Shown here: piece by piece, positions 4,401 through 6,348 of the stretch | Numbering within the stretch: the stretch's first letter is position 1 | How the letters are laid out: every line of letters starts with the position of its first letter | From: Treponema sp. | GTDB lineage: Bacteria > Spirochaetota > Spirochaetia > Treponematales > Breznakiellaceae | Assembly: GCA_031263435.1 (NCBI GenBank) | Contig: JAISFT010000227.1 | Location: 1 to 6,348, forward strand | DNA length: 6,348 nt | Direction of reading: 5' to 3' | Position numbers and translations under genes: made by a program | The notes under the pieces: generated by a model | Seen by the model: the letters and a program-made list of their open reading frames with translations, nothing else | Database searches by the model: none | Told to the model about the DNA's origin: nothing

Positions 4401-6062
4401 CTATTGGTGTTCCAGCTTAAGCGTTACCGTAGTAATGTCCGAAATCTCCGGGGGGCCGAAGTACTGGATTGCCCCGGGGAAAAGGTACCGGGTCTCAAGG
4501 GCCCAACTGTCCCGGTTTTTGGCAAAGACCTTAAAAGGTTCCCCCTCCAGTTCTACCAGGGCCTTGCGGATCACCGGTTTCAGGGAGCCGTGACGGTGTT
4601 CCATATTCATCATCATCGTCAGAGGCGCGCCCCCCGCAATCCACTGTTCCGCCGGGGCGCTCAGGTTCCGCACACTGGCGATATACCCCGTAAGCCCCGA
4701 TGCGATCAGCACAAAGGCGCTGAACCCCAGACTGTAGCAATAATCGGCATCAAAGTTGGAAGGAAAGGCGCACCGGCCCTCGTAGCCAAAGAAGTGGCCC
4801 AAGGCGCTGAATGTACCCCCGTAGGCCCCTGCGGCCTTCCGTCTTCCCAGTTCCTGCTCCACCATGCCGATAAGCAGTTTTTCCGTTTCGATCCGGGAAA
4901 CCTGCACATTCCCGTGGGGGTCCCGGTCCGCCAAAAGCTGCCTGGCAATTCCTTCGGGAAGACTCAGGAACAGCGATTCTGAGGAGCCGGAGAGTTTACG
5001 GGCAAGCCAGACCAGAATCTCCTGAAAAGATTTCTGCTCCACCCTGGCGAATTCCTCCTCCCCGGCGGCCATAATATCGTTCAGTTCCTCAATAAGGACC
5101 TTCATCTCGGGAATAAATTCCACCAGACCCTCGGGAATCAGCGCCACCCCAAAGTTCTCCCCCCCGGCCGCCCGTTTGGCAATGGAATCGCACAGACTGT
5201 CGACGATCTGCTTCAGGGACAGTTTCTTTGCCTCCACCTCTTCGGAGACAAGACAGATATTGGGCCGGGTCTGCAGCGCACATTCCAGGGCAATATGACT
5301 GGCCGAACGGCCCATCAGCTTGATAAAATGCCAGTATTTCTTTGCGGAATTGGCGTCCCGCTCAATATTCCCGATAAGTTCGCTGTAAACCTTAACCGCC
5401 GTATCGAAACCAAATGAGGTTTCGATAAACTCATTTTTCAGATCCCCGTCAATGGTTTTGGGACAGCCGATCACCTGTATTGACGAGCCCCGGGCCAGAA
5501 AATATTCCGCCAGCAGCGCCGCATTGGTATTGGAATCATCCCCGCCGATGATCACCACCGCGGAAAGGTTCAGCTTTGTTGCGGTTTCCAGGGACGCGGC
5601 AAACTGTTCCGGGCTTTCAATTTTCGTCCTCCCCGAACCGATCATGTCAAAACCGCCGGTATTGCGATACCCGTCCATCATAGCCGCGGAGATCTCCACC
5701 GCCTTATTGCCGATAAGCCCCGAAGGCCCCCCCAGAAAACCGTAGAGGACCGATTCGGGATTTCCCCTTTTCAGACCGTCAAAAAGACCGGCAATAACAT
5801 TGTGCCCCCCCGGAGCCTGCCCCCCGGAAAGAATAACCCCCACCCTCAGCTTGCGGCCAATCCCATCGTGCTTGCCCCGGGTAAAGGTAACCACAGGCTT
5901 GCCGTAGCTCTTCTTAAAAAGCTCCCTCAGAGCCCCCTGATCCGAAACCGATTCGGTCGGCCCGCCGTATTCCAGCCCAATGCCGGTAACGCCCTGCGAA
6001 AGACTGGCAGGCAATTTGGGACAGTAACCATAGCGCAGTTTTTGTAACACCGAAGTTTCCAT
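4401..6062 (-). CDS. pfp: Diphosphate--fructose-6-phosphate 1-phosphotransferase (PPi-PFK)
   Basis: The 553-aa enzyme reversibly phosphorylates fructose 6-phosphate to fructose 1,6-bisphosphate using pyrophosphate, serving glycolysis and gluconeogenesis in the cytoplasm. Length fits the long PPi-PFK clade found in spirochaetes and plants, against about 320 aa for bacterial ATP-PFK. Motifs: GGQAPGGHN (80-88); GGDDSNTNA (173-181), where D176 replaces the Gly of ATP enzymes and marks PPi use; PKTIDGDL (201-208), with K202 the other PPi determinant and D205 the likely catalytic base; MGRSASH (250-256) and GYEGR (426-430) for sugar phosphate binding. ATG at 6062 is chosen because AGAGGAGAAGGA lies directly upstream. 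A longer in-frame reading from 6182 adds 40 residues but runs through a 14-bp tandem repeat and is rejected. It appears monocistronic, with the stop TAG at 4403-4401 next to an inverted-repeat element. Confidence 0.96.
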   Translation of the reverse strand: METSVLQKLRYGYCPKLPASLSQGVTGIGLEYGGPTESVSDQGALRELFKKSYGKPVVTFTRGKHDGIGRKLRVGVILSGGQAPGGHNVIAGLFDGLKRGNPESVLYGFLGGPSGLIGNKAVEISAAMMDGYRNTGGFDMIGSGRTKIESPEQFAASLETATKLNLSAVVIIGGDDSNTNAALLAEYFLARGSSIQVIGCPKTIDGDLKNEFIETSFGFDTAVKVYSELIGNIERDANSAKKYWHFIKLMGRSASHIALECALQTRPNICLVSEEVEAKKLSLKQIVDSLCDSIAKRAAGGENFGVALIPEGLVEFIPEMKVLIEELNDIMAAGEEEFARVEQKSFQEILVWLARKLSGSSESLFLSLPEGIARQLLADRDPHGNVQVSRIETEKLLIGMVEQELGRRKAAGAYGGTFSALGHFFGYEGRCAFPSNFDADYCYSLGFSAFVLIASGLTGYIASVRNLSAPAEQWIAGGAPLTMMMNMEHRHGSLKPVIRKALVELEGEPFKVFAKNRDSWALETRYLFPGAIQYFGPPEISDITTVTLKLEHQ

Positions 6063-6064
6063 AG

Positions 6065-6112
6065 TTCCTTCTCCTCTTAGCGGATGGTAATGCAATATCC
6101 CGAGCTTGATAA
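6065..6112 (-). promoter_or_regulatory. pfp leader: candidate promoter and strong ribosome binding site
   Basis: On the minus strand TTATCA (6112-6107) and TACCAT (6089-6084), 17 bp apart, are each 4/6 matches to sigma70 hexamers. They would give a leader of about 15 nt carrying AAGAGGAGAAGGA just before ATG 6062. The ribosome binding site is convincing and decides the start; the promoter is only plausible. Confidence 0.5.
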
Positions 6113-6120
6113 GGTGCCTG

Positions 6121-6186
6121 CGCCATTTTGGCTGCGCCATTTTGGCTGCGCCATTCTGGCGGCGCCATTCTGGCGGCGCCATTTTA
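6121..6186. repeat. 14-bp tandem repeat directly upstream of the pfp promoter
   Basis: Two units of CGCCATTTTGGCTG (6121-6134, 6135-6148), two of CGCCATTCTGGCGG (6149-6162, 6163-6176) and a partial unit CGCCATTTTA (6177-6186). Each unit is a miniature palindrome (GCCA-TTC-TGGC or GCCA-TTT-TGGC). The pairing of two subtypes suggests stepwise duplication. The array fills the gap between the conserved 42-bp block and the candidate -35. Confidence 0.9.
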
Positions 6187-6340
6187 GAAGGGGGGGCCCG
6201 CTACCACGGACAATCCCCCCGTAGCCGGCTCAAGGGCTGCGCCCTTGAGCTCCACCCCCGATCTGGCCCCCCCTCCGGCCAAGCCTCCTCACCCCGCAGC
6301 CCACAGGTCAGCGGGGTTGCGGTGTCTTGGCCTACCCCCC
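6187..6340. repeat. Hairpin-rich dispersed repeat element, copy 3
   Basis: The 42-bp block (6187-6228) is followed at once by a triloop hairpin with GCTCAAGGGC arms (6228-6237 and 6241-6250, loop TGC). CTGGCCCCCCCTCCG (6263-6277) is identical to a segment of copy 2 (3632-3646). The probable end is CTACCCCCC (6332-6340), as in copy 2, though the window stops soon after. The block begins 125 bp upstream of the pfp ATG, in the same orientation relative to the gene as the other copies. No gene is visible from here to the window end. Confidence 0.6.
6277..6332. repeat. Nested stem-loop
   Basis: GGCCAAG (6277-6283) pairs with CTTGGCC (6326-6332), enclosing ACCCCGC (6291-6297) paired with GCGGGGT (6311-6317). 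Two seven-base perfect stems, one inside the other, give a compact two-step hairpin at the far end of element copy 3. Confidence 0.6.
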
Positions 6341-6348
6341 GGCCTCCA

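Noticed and set aside
6063..6182. 40-residue N-terminal extension of pfp from an ATG at 6182
   Set aside because: The extension is made of the 14-bp tandem repeat read in shifting frames, while a strong ribosome binding site directly precedes ATG 6062. Homologues start near that residue.

Overview
The gene content points to a spirochaete of the genus Treponema, probably a GC-rich lineage such as the termite-gut treponemes. This rests on the dnaX-ybaB-recR order, on the long spirochaete-type PPi-dependent phosphofructokinase, and on protein sequences that read as treponemal. The species assignment is inference. All recognisable genes lie on the minus strand.

Layout, left to right: (1) 1-66, the first 22 codons of an unidentified minus-strand gene. 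(2) 67-917, about 850 bp without a gene, crowded with short perfect hairpins. (3) 918-3452, a compact operon read right to left: dnaX (DNA polymerase III clamp-loader tau subunit), ybaB/ebfC (nucleoid-associated protein) and recR (RecFOR recombination mediator). The genes overlap by 20 and 4 nt. (4) 3453-4400, about 950 bp without a gene, holding the dnaX promoter, a hairpin-rich element with a 152-bp tandem duplication, a strong terminator-like hairpin and a 273-bp inverted-repeat (REPIN/MITE-like) element that abuts the pfp stop codon. (5) 4401-6062, pfp, diphosphate-dependent phosphofructokinase. (6) 6063-6348, the pfp leader with a 14-bp tandem repeat, then another hairpin element.

The three coding blocks are ordinary housekeeping functions: replication, recombination repair and nucleoid structure in the operon, and glycolysis/gluconeogenesis in pfp. 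The unusual material is intergenic. A near-identical 42-bp block occurs three times (131-172, 3537-3578, 6187-6228), always in the same orientation and always 65-125 bp upstream of a minus-strand start codon. Each copy is followed at once by a hairpin of a different sequence, and the element then appears to end at a C6 run. This looks like a dispersed repeat family with a conserved head and interchangeable palindromic cargo. The window also suggests a leaderless dnaX mRNA: a good -35/-10 pair (17-bp spacer) ends 6 nt before the ATG, there is no ribosome binding site, and an in-frame stop lies just upstream.
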